NCBI GenBank assembly: GCA_032334235.1
Contig: JAVSGI010000005.1
Coordinates: forward strand, 1,488,001-1,552,000
Length of the DNA stretch: 64,000 nt
Reading direction: 5' to 3'
Source of the DNA: Paracoccaceae bacterium Fryx2
GTDB taxonomy: Bacteria > Pseudomonadota > Alphaproteobacteria > Rhodobacterales > Rhodobacteraceae
Part shown: piece after piece, positions 35,377 through 43,116 of the stretch
Layout: each line of letters starts with the position of its first letter
Position numbering within the stretch: the stretch's first letter is position 1
The notes under the pieces: generated by a model
The model's database searches: none
What the model was told of the DNA's origin: nothing
The model's input: only the letters and a program-made list of their open reading frames with translations
Made by a program: the position numbers and the translations under genes

Positions 35377-36390
35377 ATGAACCGGACGGATGACGAACAG
35401 GGCAGGCTTGCCGCGCTGCTGCGCTACGAGGTGCTGGATACCGGGCCGGAGGAGGAGTTCGACATCGCCAGCGAACTGGCGCGGTCGATCTTTGCCGTGC
35501 CGATGGCCGCCATCGTGCTGATCGACCGCACAAGGCTGTGGTTCAAGTCGCGCCCCGGATTGCTGATCGCCCATACCCCGCGCGAAACCTCGTTCTGCGC
35601 CCAGACGATCCGCCAGATGGGCGTGATGGTGATCGAGGATGCGGCGAACGATCCGCGGTTCCGCAACAATCCCTTTGTGACCGGTTCGCCCGGCATCCGC
35701 TGCTACATGGGCGCGCCCCTGACGACCCCCGACGGCTACAACGTCGGCACCTTCTGCATCCTGGACACCATCCCGAGGGATTTCAGCGACATCGACCGCG
35801 AAGTGATGGCCGGTCTGGCCCGGCTGACGGTGTCGCATCTGGAACTGCGCATGATCTCGAACGAGGATGTGCAGACCGGGGCGACCTCGCGCCGGGGGTT
35901 CCTGAAGGTGCTTGACGACGAGCTTGAAAAGTGCAGGCGCTACCGGCTTGCGGCGTCGCTCGTGGTGTTCGACATCGACCGGCTGGGCGAACTGAACGCG
36001 GCCCACGGGCAGGCGGCGGCCAACGCGGTGATCGCGGCCGCCGCAAAGGCGGTGCGCGACGTGCTGCGCAAGGGCGACACGCTGGGCCGGACCGGCGGCG
36101 GCAAGTTCGCCGTGCTGCTGACCGGCGCGCATGGCGAGGAAGCCCTGCAGGCCGCCGAACGCTTCCGCAGCGAGATTGCGACTGCCAGGGTTGCCGAAGA
36201 CCCGTCGCTGTCCTTTACCGCAAGCTTCGGCGTTCTGCCGATGTCGGAGGCCTTCAACTCGGCGCAGGACTGGCTGGCGGCGGCGCAGAGTCTGGTGGAG
36301 CGCGCCAAGGATGCCGGCCGCAACCGCAGCGTGATGGACACCAGGGTGTCGGCCGGGCCCGCGACGACCAACCGGAACCGGATGAACTGA
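35377..36390 (+). CDS. GAF domain + degenerate GGDEF domain protein
   Basis: 337-aa cytoplasmic signalling protein. Residues ~1-160 form a GAF domain (RLAALLRYEVLDTGPEEEFD, then TSFCAQTIR, then GAPLTTPDGYNVGTFCILD). Residues ~170-325 form a GGDEF fold (LVVFDIDRLGELNAAHG, then FTASFGVLPM). The active-site motif is GGGKF instead of GG[D/E]EF (RTGGGKFAVLL), removing the metal-binding acidic residues, so cyclase activity is unlikely. It may sense GTP or c-di-GMP or act through its GAF ligand. Its position beside c-di-GMP-dependent cellulose synthesis suggests control of that pathway. It is bracketed by two IS copies. Confidence 0.88.
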   Translation: MNRTDDEQGRLAALLRYEVLDTGPEEEFDIASELARSIFAVPMAAIVLIDRTRLWFKSRPGLLIAHTPRETSFCAQTIRQMGVMVIEDAANDPRFRNNPFVTGSPGIRCYMGAPLTTPDGYNVGTFCILDTIPRDFSDIDREVMAGLARLTVSHLELRMISNEDVQTGATSRRGFLKVLDDELEKCRRYRLAASLVVFDIDRLGELNAAHGQAAANAVIAAAAKAVRDVLRKGDTLGRTGGGKFAVLLTGAHGEEALQAAERFRSEIATARVAEDPSLSFTASFGVLPMSEAFNSAQDWLAAAQSLVERAKDAGRNRSVMDTRVSAGPATTNRNRMN

Positions 36391-36459
36391 CGCACGGGCG
36401 GCCACCCTCCCCGAAGCCGGCCGGGTGCCGCGACGAAACCGGAAGACAAAAGGTCTCAC

Positions 36460-37777
36460 TTTAGGGCACCTCGATTTTTGACTGTTTTCGCGGCAACGGC
36501 ATAGCAGGTTCTGCCCGAAGCGCGGCAGCGACCTTCAGCTGACCGATTGTTGCCTTGGTTTTTATGATCTGCCGCCCATTTCGCCTCGCGGACCTTCGGT
36601 TCAGGGCCGTTTTTAGCGATGCGCGGGGCGATCTGCGTCCTTGGCCGACCGTTTTCAGGCTGGGTGCGGGTTGATGCGACCCAGTTGGCCGAGGCGGCGC
36701 ATGTTGTAGGCGAGATTCTTCATGCCGACTTTGGCCTTCGCCCGCACCAAGCCGATGGTGCGCACCAGGGTGCCGCCCATGTCGTTGGCCTGCGCGCCGA
36801 AGATGTGCTCAACCCGGACCCGCACGGTGGATTTGGTGCGGTTGCTGCCCTTGGCCTGGTCGGTCAGCGGCTTGCCCCGATTGCCCTTGCGGTGGATGTG
36901 GCTTTTCAGTTTTAAGGCGCGGAGTTTGGCCTCCATCTCCTCGGACCGATAAGCAGCATCCGCCCACACGCCAGACCCGGTGTTGCCCTGCATCAGCAGA
37001 TGATCCACTGCCTGGCTGTCATGCACAGCGGCGTCGGTGACGTGGTAGCGCCGGACCAGCTTATGCGTGCGGTCCACATTCACATGGTTCTTGTAGCCGT
37101 AGTGGCTCTTGCCGTGCTTTTTCGTCCAACGTGCGTCCACATCCTTTTGCACCCGTTTCGCTGGCTTATCAGCCCAATCCTCGGGGACCTCGCCCTTCTT
37201 GATCGTTGCGTTTTCATCGCGCGTGTTGTGATTGCGCGGCACCGGCACGATGGAGGCGTCCAGGATCTGACCGCCGCGCGCAATGTAGCCCCGCCGCGCC
37301 AAATGACCGTCAAACAACCCGAACAACTCCTCCACCTTGCCGGCCTGCGCCAGCGCATCGCGATACAGCCACACCGTCTTGGCGTCGGGCACCCGGTCAC
37401 CAAGGCCCAACCCCAGGAAGCGCATAAAGGAAAGCCGGTCGCGGACCTGATATTCGATCTGATCATCCGACAGGTTGTAAAGCGCGCTCAGAACCAGCGT
37501 CTTGAACATCAGCACCGCATCTATCGGCTTGCGCCCCGCGCGGGACTTGCGATCCGCAACAGGCTTGCGCCAGACCCGCTCAAGAGCCGGACGAAACTCC
37601 TCCCACGGCACGACGGCATCAATTTCGACCAGCGGATCCCTTTTGGCATCGAGGCTCGCGTAACGGTCCGAAAGATCGAAAAAACCCATCTGCGCCATCG
37701 TTGCATCCCCAATGCCAGTTCACTGTCTCACCATACCGAAGTGCGGGGGATGGGGCAATTTATAGAGGTGCCCTTTA
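36460..37777 (-). mobile_element. IS5-family insertion sequence, copy 2 (1310 bp with TTTA target duplication)
   Basis: Spans 36464-37773, with the same GGGCACCTC ends as copy 1 and in the same orientation. The direct repeats flanking it are TTTA (36460-36463 and 37774-37777), different from those of copy 1, so the two copies inserted independently rather than as one composite transposon. It lies 73 bases downstream of the GAF/GGDEF gene stop and before the small winged-helix genes. Confidence 0.95.
36655..37698 (-). CDS. IS5-family transposase (copy 2)
   Basis: 347-aa DDE transposase identical to the copy at 33584-34627 over the whole protein, with the same Asp-Asp-Glu motifs and no lesion. 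Direct repetition of this 1.3-kb sequence provides a substrate for homologous recombination that would delete the intervening GAF/GGDEF gene. Confidence 0.96.
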   Translation of the reverse strand: MAQMGFFDLSDRYASLDAKRDPLVEIDAVVPWEEFRPALERVWRKPVADRKSRAGRKPIDAVLMFKTLVLSALYNLSDDQIEYQVRDRLSFMRFLGLGLGDRVPDAKTVWLYRDALAQAGKVEELFGLFDGHLARRGYIARGGQILDASIVPVPRNHNTRDENATIKKGEVPEDWADKPAKRVQKDVDARWTKKHGKSHYGYKNHVNVDRTHKLVRRYHVTDAAVHDSQAVDHLLMQGNTGSGVWADAAYRSEEMEAKLRALKLKSHIHRKGNRGKPLTDQAKGSNRTKSTVRVRVEHIFGAQANDMGGTLVRTIGLVRAKAKVGMKNLAYNMRRLGQLGRINPHPA

Positions 37778-37928
37778 GCAGAACTGTTGTTTTTGGCTGC
37801 GACCTCGGCTACTCAGGGAACAGCGTGCGGCGAGAGGGATCGAGCGCGCAGGATCGCGACATCGGCAGGCCAGTCGGGCCTGGACCGAATGCGGTTTTCA
37901 TCCCGTTCTGTCGCTGAGGGCACACGCA

Positions 37929-38243
37929 ATGTCGCAGATATTCGAGTATGTTGTCGAAGTTCGCCGGATGCTTACGACAATGGAGGCGGAGATCGGTCTT
38001 GACCGGCTCTCCGACAAGGAACGCGACGTGCTCTATGCCATTTCGCGGCTGAGCGTCGGCGGTTTGCCGGTGCGGTCGGAGGCGATCCGGGTTCACCCGC
38101 TGGTGGCAGGCATGACCCATCCGACCTACCACCGCGCCCTGCGCGCCCTGGTGGAAAAGGGCTGCATCTCCCATGCGCCGAATACCAAGGCGGGGTCATA
38201 CATCATTGATGACAGCAGGTTGTCCAGCCTTGATCAGGGCTGA
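37929..38243 (+). CDS. Small winged-helix DNA-binding protein (paralogue A)
   Basis: 104-aa protein: an N-terminal helix (EYVVEVRRMLTTMEAEIGLD), then a compact winged helix (LSDKERDVLYAISRLSVGGL, PVRSEAIRVHPLV, PTYHRALRALVEKG) with a beta-wing (ISHAPNTKAGSYIID). It resembles MarR-like winged helices but is too short for a ligand or dimer domain beyond the N-terminal helix. A ribosome site (gctgaggg) precedes ATG 37929. About 45 percent of the core residues are shared with the protein at 38373. IS copy 2 ends 155 bases upstream and may have displaced its promoter. Probable regulator; target unknown. Confidence 0.75.
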   Translation: MSQIFEYVVEVRRMLTTMEAEIGLDRLSDKERDVLYAISRLSVGGLPVRSEAIRVHPLVAGMTHPTYHRALRALVEKGCISHAPNTKAGSYIIDDSRLSSLDQG

Positions 38244-38372
38244 AACCGCACCCGGGAGCCCCGGCCACGCCGGTGCCGCCCGGGCAGACAGGACGTGGCA
38301 GGCAGAACCGGACGGCCACCGCGGCCCGAGAGGCTGGCGATGAAGGGGGAGGGGGCGGTTCTCGACTGAAAG

Positions 38373-38669
38373 ATGATCAAGAAAGTGGAGAGAATCGCCC
38401 AGCTTCGAGAGCTCCTGCTGCGCATGGAAAGTGAACTCGGCCTTCTGGGGCTGACCCGTTTCGAGCGCGATCTGCTTTATGCCGTGCGCTCGCTGGCCCC
38501 CGACGGCGGGGAAGTGCGGTCCAGCGCGCTGCGCCGGCACAAGCTGGTCGAGACGATGACACAGCCCACCTTCCACCGTGCGCTGCGCGAACTGGTGGAT
38601 CAGGGCTATCTGCGCCGTGCCGAAGGCAGCCACGCCGCCTATTGCCTGGTTGCCCGCGACCCCCAGTAA
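38373..38669 (+). CDS. Small winged-helix DNA-binding protein (paralogue B)
   Basis: 98-aa protein paralogous to the preceding gene: helix IAQLRELLLRMESELGLLGL, winged helix LTRFERDLLYAVRSLAPDGG, EVRSSALRRHKLV, PTFHRALRELVDQGYL, wing AEGSHAAYCLV. The shared P-T-[FY]-H-R-A-L-R recognition-helix sequence suggests that both bind similar DNA. The ribosome site is weak (gaaag). Tandem duplication 129 bases apart, same strand. Location downstream of the GAF/GGDEF protein and the cellulose locus suggests a role in its regulation, which is only inference. Confidence 0.75.
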   Translation: MIKKVERIAQLRELLLRMESELGLLGLTRFERDLLYAVRSLAPDGGEVRSSALRRHKLVETMTQPTFHRALRELVDQGYLRRAEGSHAAYCLVARDPQ

Positions 38670-38874
38670 GACGGCCCAACAGTTTCAAAACCGGAATGCC
38701 GGTGCGGTAGCCCTGCCCCTTCGTGCGGCTGGAAGGGCTCCGTTCGCGGCGCGGGCCTGTGCTGGGGATGCCGAAGCGCCGGGCCGAAGCACCGGGCCGC
38801 GTGGCACGGATGCCGCGGCGCGGGCCGCCCCGGTCACAGGTCTGGACGGCCATTCCCCAGCTTTCCCTTTCCGG

Positions 38875-39200
38875 ACGGGTCAAGACCTGTGGCGCGGCCC
38901 GGGCGCCAGACGGCGCGGCGGCGAGGTGCTTGGGCTGACGGGCGAGAATGGCGCGGGCAAGAGCACCCTGATCCGGAGTCTGGCCCGGATCGGGACGGCG
39001 ACCGCGGCGACAGTCGGCTGGATGGCGCGGCCCTGCGGCCGAGGCGAGGGGGTTGCGGCCGAGGCGGCGGGCCTGCGCTTCCTGCGTCGGCGAATTGCGG
39101 CTGCTGCCCGGCCTGTCGGTGGCGGGAACATGCTCCTCGCCCGCCCCTGCCCGACCCGGCTGGGTCTGGTGGCCTGGCGCAAGCTGCGGTCGCCTGCGGC
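38875..39200 (+). pseudogene. Decayed sugar-type ABC transporter ATP-binding protein
   Basis: Fragments of a ribose/xylose-type ABC ATPase N terminus are spread over three frames. They are GEVLGLTGENGAGKSTLIRS (Walker A, about 38925-38985), then after decayed sequence EAAGLRF, then in another frame GELRLLPGLSVAG (normally QELNLLPGLSVAEN), and after a one-base shift NMLLARPCPTRLGLVAWRKL. The order and spacing match one ancestral gene with several small indels and no intact downstream half. No transporter partners remain nearby. The surrounding 38670-38874 and 39201-39282 show no other gene. Confidence 0.72.
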
Positions 39201-39282
39201 GGGCTGGTGCGGGGACGCACGCTGGGCCCGGGGCGACAGCGCGCGGCTTGAACCGGGCGTCGATCCCGGCTAGGGCTGGGCC

Positions 39283-40062
39283 ATGCTGTCCTATCAACAC
39301 ATCTATCACGCGGGCAATCTGGCCGATGTCCACAAGCACGCGCTCTTGTGCTGGATGCTGGATTACCTGACGCAGAAGGACAAGCCGCTGACTTATCTGG
39401 AAACCCACGCCGGGCGCGGGCTTTACCGGCTGGACGCGGAAGAGGCGGCCAAGACCGGCGAGGCGGCGATGGGCATCGGGCGGCTGTGGTCGGCCTTTGC
39501 CCCCGGCCACCCCTATGCGCGCAGGCTGGCCGAGATCCGCGCCCGCTACGGCGAGGCGGCCTATCCCGGCTCGCCGCTGCTGGCCGCGATGTGCCTGCGC
39601 GACGGCGACCGGATGCATCTGGCCGAACTCCACCCGCAGGAACACGCCGGGCTGGTGGCGACGCTGGGGCCATGGGGCGCGCATGTCCGGGCCGAGGACG
39701 GGCTGGCGATGGCGCTGGCGCTTTGCCCGCCGACCCCGCGGCGCGGGCTCATGCTGATCGACCCGTCCTACGAGGTGAAGGACGATTATGCCAACATTCC
39801 CAAGGTAATGGCCGCGATTCACCGCAAATGGAACGTGGGCGTTCTGGCGCTGTGGTATCCTATCCTGACCGGCGGCGCGCATGGTCCGATGCTGGATGCG
39901 CTGGAACGGGCCTTCCCCGAAGGCTTCCGCCACGAGTTGCGCTTTCCCCCGGTGCGCGACGGTCACCGCATGACCGGCTCGGGGGTCTTCATCGTCAATG
40001 CGCCCTACGGGGTGGACCTTGAGGCGGCACGGCTGGCCGCAATGTTCGCCGCGCTGAAATGA
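39283..40062 (+). CDS. rlmJ: 23S rRNA (adenine(2030)-N6)-methyltransferase
   Basis: 259-aa SAM-dependent methyltransferase modifying A2030 of 23S rRNA. The N terminus MLSYQHIYHAGNLADVHKHA is diagnostic of RlmJ. SAM-binding segment LTYLETHAGRGLYRLD, catalytic GLMLIDPSYEVKDDY (DPPY-like) and late GSGVFIVNAPYG follow. Length fits the family. It stands alone between the decayed ABC gene and the TerB-like gene. Confidence 0.93.
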   Translation: MLSYQHIYHAGNLADVHKHALLCWMLDYLTQKDKPLTYLETHAGRGLYRLDAEEAAKTGEAAMGIGRLWSAFAPGHPYARRLAEIRARYGEAAYPGSPLLAAMCLRDGDRMHLAELHPQEHAGLVATLGPWGAHVRAEDGLAMALALCPPTPRRGLMLIDPSYEVKDDYANIPKVMAAIHRKWNVGVLALWYPILTGGAHGPMLDALERAFPEGFRHELRFPPVRDGHRMTGSGVFIVNAPYGVDLEAARLAAMFAALK

Positions 40063-40084
40063 ACCGCTGACCGGGTGGCTGCGC

Positions 40085-40133
40085 GATTTTTCTACGAAAA
40101 ATCCGCCGCCTTCGGAATTTTCGTTGAAAATTC
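40085..40133. repeat. Two adjacent AT palindromes, the first identical to 12524-12542
   Basis: GATTTTTC-TAC-GAAAAATC at 40085-40103 repeats exactly the element after the acyl-CoA dehydrogenase gene. A second palindrome GAATTTTC-GTT-GAAAATTC follows at 40115-40133. They lie directly after the rlmJ stop and could form its terminator or a mRNA-stabilising 3' end. Confidence 0.7.
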
Positions 40134-40185
40134 GGGTTCGCTGCGGCGATTGGCAAGGCCGCTGCAGTGCCCTATACCTTTCCCC

Positions 40186-40626
40186 ATGTTCGAAGCCCTG
40201 CTGCGCCGCCTGACGGCCCCCGCCCCCGACCGCCTGCCCGAACGCGAGGCCCGCCTTGCGCTGGCCGCGCTGCTGGTGCGGCTTGCCCGCAGCGATGGCG
40301 CCTATTCCGGCGTAGAGGCCGCCCGGATCGACCGGGTGCTGGCAGAGCGCCACGGCCTGACCGCCGCCGACGCCCGCAGCTTGCGCGCCGACGCCGAGGC
40401 GCTGGAGGCCGAGGCGCCCGACACCGTCCGCTTCACCAAGGCGCTGAAGGATGCGGTGGCGCTGGAAGACCGCACGGGATTGCTGGAGGCGCTGTGGTCG
40501 GTTGCCTTGGCCGACGGCGAACGGGATGACCATGAAGACCAGCTGGTGCGGCTGGTGGCCAAGCTTCTGGGGCTGACCGATCAGGACTCGGCACTCGCCC
40601 GGCAGCGGGTGGAACGCCGGTCGTGA
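40186..40626 (+). CDS. TerB-like (tellurite-resistance/co-chaperone fold) protein
   Basis: 146-aa all-helical protein of the TerB-like type: EARLALAALLVRLARSDGAYS near residue 20 and a second repeat-like half LLEALWSVALADGERDDHEDQL both carry the acidic D-G-x-[YR]/D-G-E-R metal-binding-type loop of the family. The molecular role is not established. ATG 40186 is preferred to 40075, whose leader would run through the palindromic repeats. It overlaps the next gene by GTGA. Confidence 0.83.
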   Translation: MFEALLRRLTAPAPDRLPEREARLALAALLVRLARSDGAYSGVEAARIDRVLAERHGLTAADARSLRADAEALEAEAPDTVRFTKALKDAVALEDRTGLLEALWSVALADGERDDHEDQLVRLVAKLLGLTDQDSALARQRVERRS

Positions 40627-41396
40627 TCGCATCCCTGCCGATGTATGATTTCGGCACGACCGTTGCCGCGAACGACAGGCTGTGGGCGGCGATCCGCGAC
40701 GGGTTGCGCGCGGCGGGGAATGCAGCACCCGAGGCGCTGAGCCGCGGTGCGGATGACCTTTTCGCGCATTGGCTGGCGCCCGATCTGGTGCTGTCGCAGA
40801 CCTGCGGCCTGCCCTATCGGGCGCGGCTGCATGGGCATGTAACGCTGATCGGCACGCCGGATTTCGCGGTCGAAGGCTGCCCGCCGGGCCATTACCGCAG
40901 CCTGTTCATCGCCCGCGCCGCCGACCCGCGTGCGGCGCTGGCGGATTTCGACGGGGCGGCCTTTGCCTACAACGATGCCGGGTCGCAATCGGGCTGGGCC
41001 GCGCCGCAGGCCCATGCCGCCGGGCTGGGGCTGCATCTGCGCCCGGCGCTGCGGACCGGCGGGCACCGGCTATCGGCGCAGGCGGTGGCGGCGGGCAAGG
41101 CCGATCTCGCCGCGATCGACGCCGTGACGTGGCGGCTGCTGACCCGCGACGACCCGGCGCTGTGTGCCGCGCTGCGGGTGGTCGGGATGACCGCGCCTTC
41201 GCCCGGGCTGCCCTATGTCAGCGCCAGGGGTGCCGACACCGCGCTGATCTTCGATATCATCGCCACCGCCATCGCGGGCCTTGCCCCGGGGGATCGCGAA
41301 ACGCTGGGGTTGCGCGGCCTTGTCGCCATTCCGGCCGCCGAATATCTTTCCGTGCCCACGCCGCCCGCACCCGAGGCGATAGTGGCGCAGGATTGA
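40623..41396 (+). CDS. PhnD-like periplasmic binding-fold protein without signal peptide
   Basis: 257-aa protein of the phosphate/phosphite/phosphonate-binding (PhnD-like) family: LAPDLVLSQTCGLPYRARL, GTPDFAVEGCPPGHYRSLF and FAYNDAGSQSGW match the two-lobed ligand-binding fold. No signal peptide is present from either the GTG at 40623 (overlapping the previous stop as GTGA) or the ATG at 40641, so it should stay cytoplasmic. No PhnC/PhnE genes adjoin it. The amino-acid-type ABC operon begins 115 bases downstream on the same strand. Ligand unknown. Confidence 0.8.
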   Translation: MIASLPMYDFGTTVAANDRLWAAIRDGLRAAGNAAPEALSRGADDLFAHWLAPDLVLSQTCGLPYRARLHGHVTLIGTPDFAVEGCPPGHYRSLFIARAADPRAALADFDGAAFAYNDAGSQSGWAAPQAHAAGLGLHLRPALRTGGHRLSAQAVAAGKADLAAIDAVTWRLLTRDDPALCAALRVVGMTAPSPGLPYVSARGADTALIFDIIATAIAGLAPGDRETLGLRGLVAIPAAEYLSVPTPPAPEAIVAQD

Positions 41397-41445
41397 CCGT
41401 TTGGTGAAAACGCCACCCGCCGCCCGGCAGAAAGGCCGTTGCAAA

Positions 41446-41463
41446 GGGCCGAAATATCGGCCC
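41446..41463. terminator. GGGCCGA-AATA-TCGGCCC hairpin
   Basis: A perfect 7-bp stem with an AATA loop lies 50 bases after the PhnD-like gene and 48 bases before the ABC ATPase ATG. It has no T-run, so it could be a factor-dependent terminator, a leader hairpin or an operator for the transport operon. Confidence 0.4.
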
Positions 41464-41510
41464 TACTTGGCGACCAGAACGGTCCGCCGGGCCGCAAGAC
41501 AAGCGAGACC

Positions 41511-42317
41511 ATGCGAGACAACGTGACCGCCCCGCACCCCCCGCCCGACGCTGCCCGCCCCGTGATCGACATCCGCGACCTGCACAAGAGCTATGGCAAT
41601 CTCGAGGTGTTGAAGGGGGTCGATCTGGTGGCGCCGCGCGGCCATGTCGTGTCGCTGATCGGGTCGTCCGGGTCGGGCAAATCCACCCTGCTGCGCTGCT
41701 GCAACCTGCTGGAAGACAGCCAGCAGGGGGATATCCTGTTCGAGGGCGAGGCGGTGCGCTGGAAGGGCACCGGCCTTGGCCGCCACCCCGCCGACCGCGC
41801 GCAGGTCACCCGCATCCGCACCAACCTGTCGATGGTGTTCCAGCAGTTCAACCTGTGGTCGCACCTGACCATCCTGCAGAACGTGATGGAAGCTCCGGTG
41901 ACGGTGCTGGGCCGCGACCCGGCCGAGGTCGAGGCTTCGGCACGCAAGTATCTCGACAAGGTCGGCATCGCCGACAAGGCCGACGCCTGGCCCGCGATGC
42001 TGTCGGGCGGCCAGCAGCAGCGCGCCGCCATCGCGCGGGCGCTGTGCATGGAACCCCGCGCCCTGCTGTTCGACGAGCCGACCTCGGCGCTGGACCCGGA
42101 ACTGGAACAGGAGGTTGTCAAGGTCATCAAGGCGCTGGCGGAAGAGGGGCGCACGATGATCCTTGTCACGCATGACATGCGGCTGGCCGCCGACGTGTCG
42201 GACCACGTGATTTTCCTGCATCAGGGAAAGATCGAGGAAGAAGGCCCGCCCGCGGCGCTGTTCGGCAACCCGCAGACCGACCGTCTGCGCGGCTTCCTGT
42301 CCGCGACCTCGGGCTGA
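41511..42317 (+). CDS. Polar amino-acid ABC transporter, ATP-binding protein (HisP/OccP-like)
   Basis: 268-aa ATPase. Walker A IGSSGSGKSTLLRCCNLLED, Q-loop MVFQQFNLWSHLT, signature LSGGQQQRAAIARAL, Walker B ALLFDEPTSALDPEL, H-loop LVTHDM. The insertion between Walker A and the Q-loop (RWKGTGLGRHPADRAQ) is characteristic of the HisP/histidine-octopine branch. ATG 41511 is chosen; an upstream in-frame ATG (41439) would include the hairpin region. First of four transporter genes feeding the glutamylation operon. Confidence 0.92.
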   Translation: MRDNVTAPHPPPDAARPVIDIRDLHKSYGNLEVLKGVDLVAPRGHVVSLIGSSGSGKSTLLRCCNLLEDSQQGDILFEGEAVRWKGTGLGRHPADRAQVTRIRTNLSMVFQQFNLWSHLTILQNVMEAPVTVLGRDPAEVEASARKYLDKVGIADKADAWPAMLSGGQQQRAAIARALCMEPRALLFDEPTSALDPELEQEVVKVIKALAEEGRTMILVTHDMRLAADVSDHVIFLHQGKIEEEGPPAALFGNPQTDRLRGFLSATSG

Positions 42318-42350
42318 CACAAGAAACGAAACCTGCTTGGGAGAGCACGA

Positions 42351-43073
42351 ATGAAGAAACTGATCCTTGCCACCGCGCTGCTGGCGCTTTCGACCGGCCT
42401 TGCCGCCGCGCAGACCGTGCGCATGGGCACCGAAGGCGCCTACCCCCCCTACAACTTCATCAATGACAAGGGCGAGGTTGACGGTTTCGAACGCGAACTG
42501 GGCGACGAGCTGTGCAAGCGGGCTGAACTGACCTGCGAATGGGTCACCACCGACTGGGACAGCATCATCCCGAACCTGCAGTCGGGCAACTATGACACGA
42601 TCATCGCGGGCATGAGCATCACCGACGAACGCGACAAGGTGATCGACTTCACCCAGAACTACATCCCGCCGGCCGAGTCTGCCTACATGGCGCTGACGGC
42701 CGATGCCGACATCAAGGGCGGTGTGGTGGCGGCGCAGGTCGGCACCATCCAGGCGGGTCATGTCGCGGAATCGGGAGCCACCCTGCTGGAATTCGCCACC
42801 CCCGACGAAAGCGTGGCCGCCGTGCGCAACGGCGAGGCCGATGCGGTCTTTGCCGACAAGGACTATCTGGTGCCGATCGCGGCGGAATCGGGCGGCGCAC
42901 TGGTCATGCTGGATGCCGACGTGCAGCTTGGCGGCGGCGTCGGCATGGGCCTGCGCGAAAGCGACGCCGAGCTGAAGGAGAAGATGAACGCCGCCATCAC
43001 CGCGATGAAGGCCGACGGCACGCTGAACACCATGATCACCAAGTGGTTCGGCGCGGAAGCCACAACCTTCTGA
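42351..43073 (+). CDS. Polar amino-acid ABC transporter, periplasmic binding protein
   Basis: 240-aa precursor with a clear signal peptide (MKKLILATALLALSTGLAAA, cleaved before QTVRMG). Mature features are GTEGAYPPYNFINDKGEVDG, then ELGDELCKRAELTCEWV, then SIIPNLQSGNYDTIIAGMSITDERD, all typical of HisJ/ArgT-like solute-binding proteins (family 3). The ligand may be a basic amino acid or a related amine; the downstream Puu-like enzymes favour an amine or its glutamyl derivative. Ribosome site gggagagcacga. Confidence 0.92.
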   Translation: MKKLILATALLALSTGLAAAQTVRMGTEGAYPPYNFINDKGEVDGFERELGDELCKRAELTCEWVTTDWDSIIPNLQSGNYDTIIAGMSITDERDKVIDFTQNYIPPAESAYMALTADADIKGGVVAAQVGTIQAGHVAESGATLLEFATPDESVAAVRNGEADAVFADKDYLVPIAAESGGALVMLDADVQLGGGVGMGLRESDAELKEKMNAAITAMKADGTLNTMITKWFGAEATTF

Positions 43074-43085
43074 CCGGAAAGGAGA

Positions 43086-43110
43086 GCCCCCCGGCTCATC
43101 ACCGGGGGGC
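43086..43110 (+). promoter_or_regulatory. Intercistronic stem-loop between binding protein and permease
   Basis: GCCCCCCGG (43086-43094) pairs perfectly with CCGGGGGGC (43102-43110) around a 7-base loop, immediately before the permease ATG at 43117. Such hairpins between binding-protein and membrane genes are known to stabilise the upstream mRNA and lower permease expression (as in hisJ-hisQ). It may also hide the permease ribosome site. Confidence 0.6.
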
Positions 43111-43116
43111 CACCCC

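Noticed and set aside
33389-37777. Composite transposon formed by two IS5 copies
   Set aside because: Target duplications differ (TTCT versus TTTA) and outer flanks do not match each other, so the copies inserted separately. The bracketed DNA belongs to the host locus.
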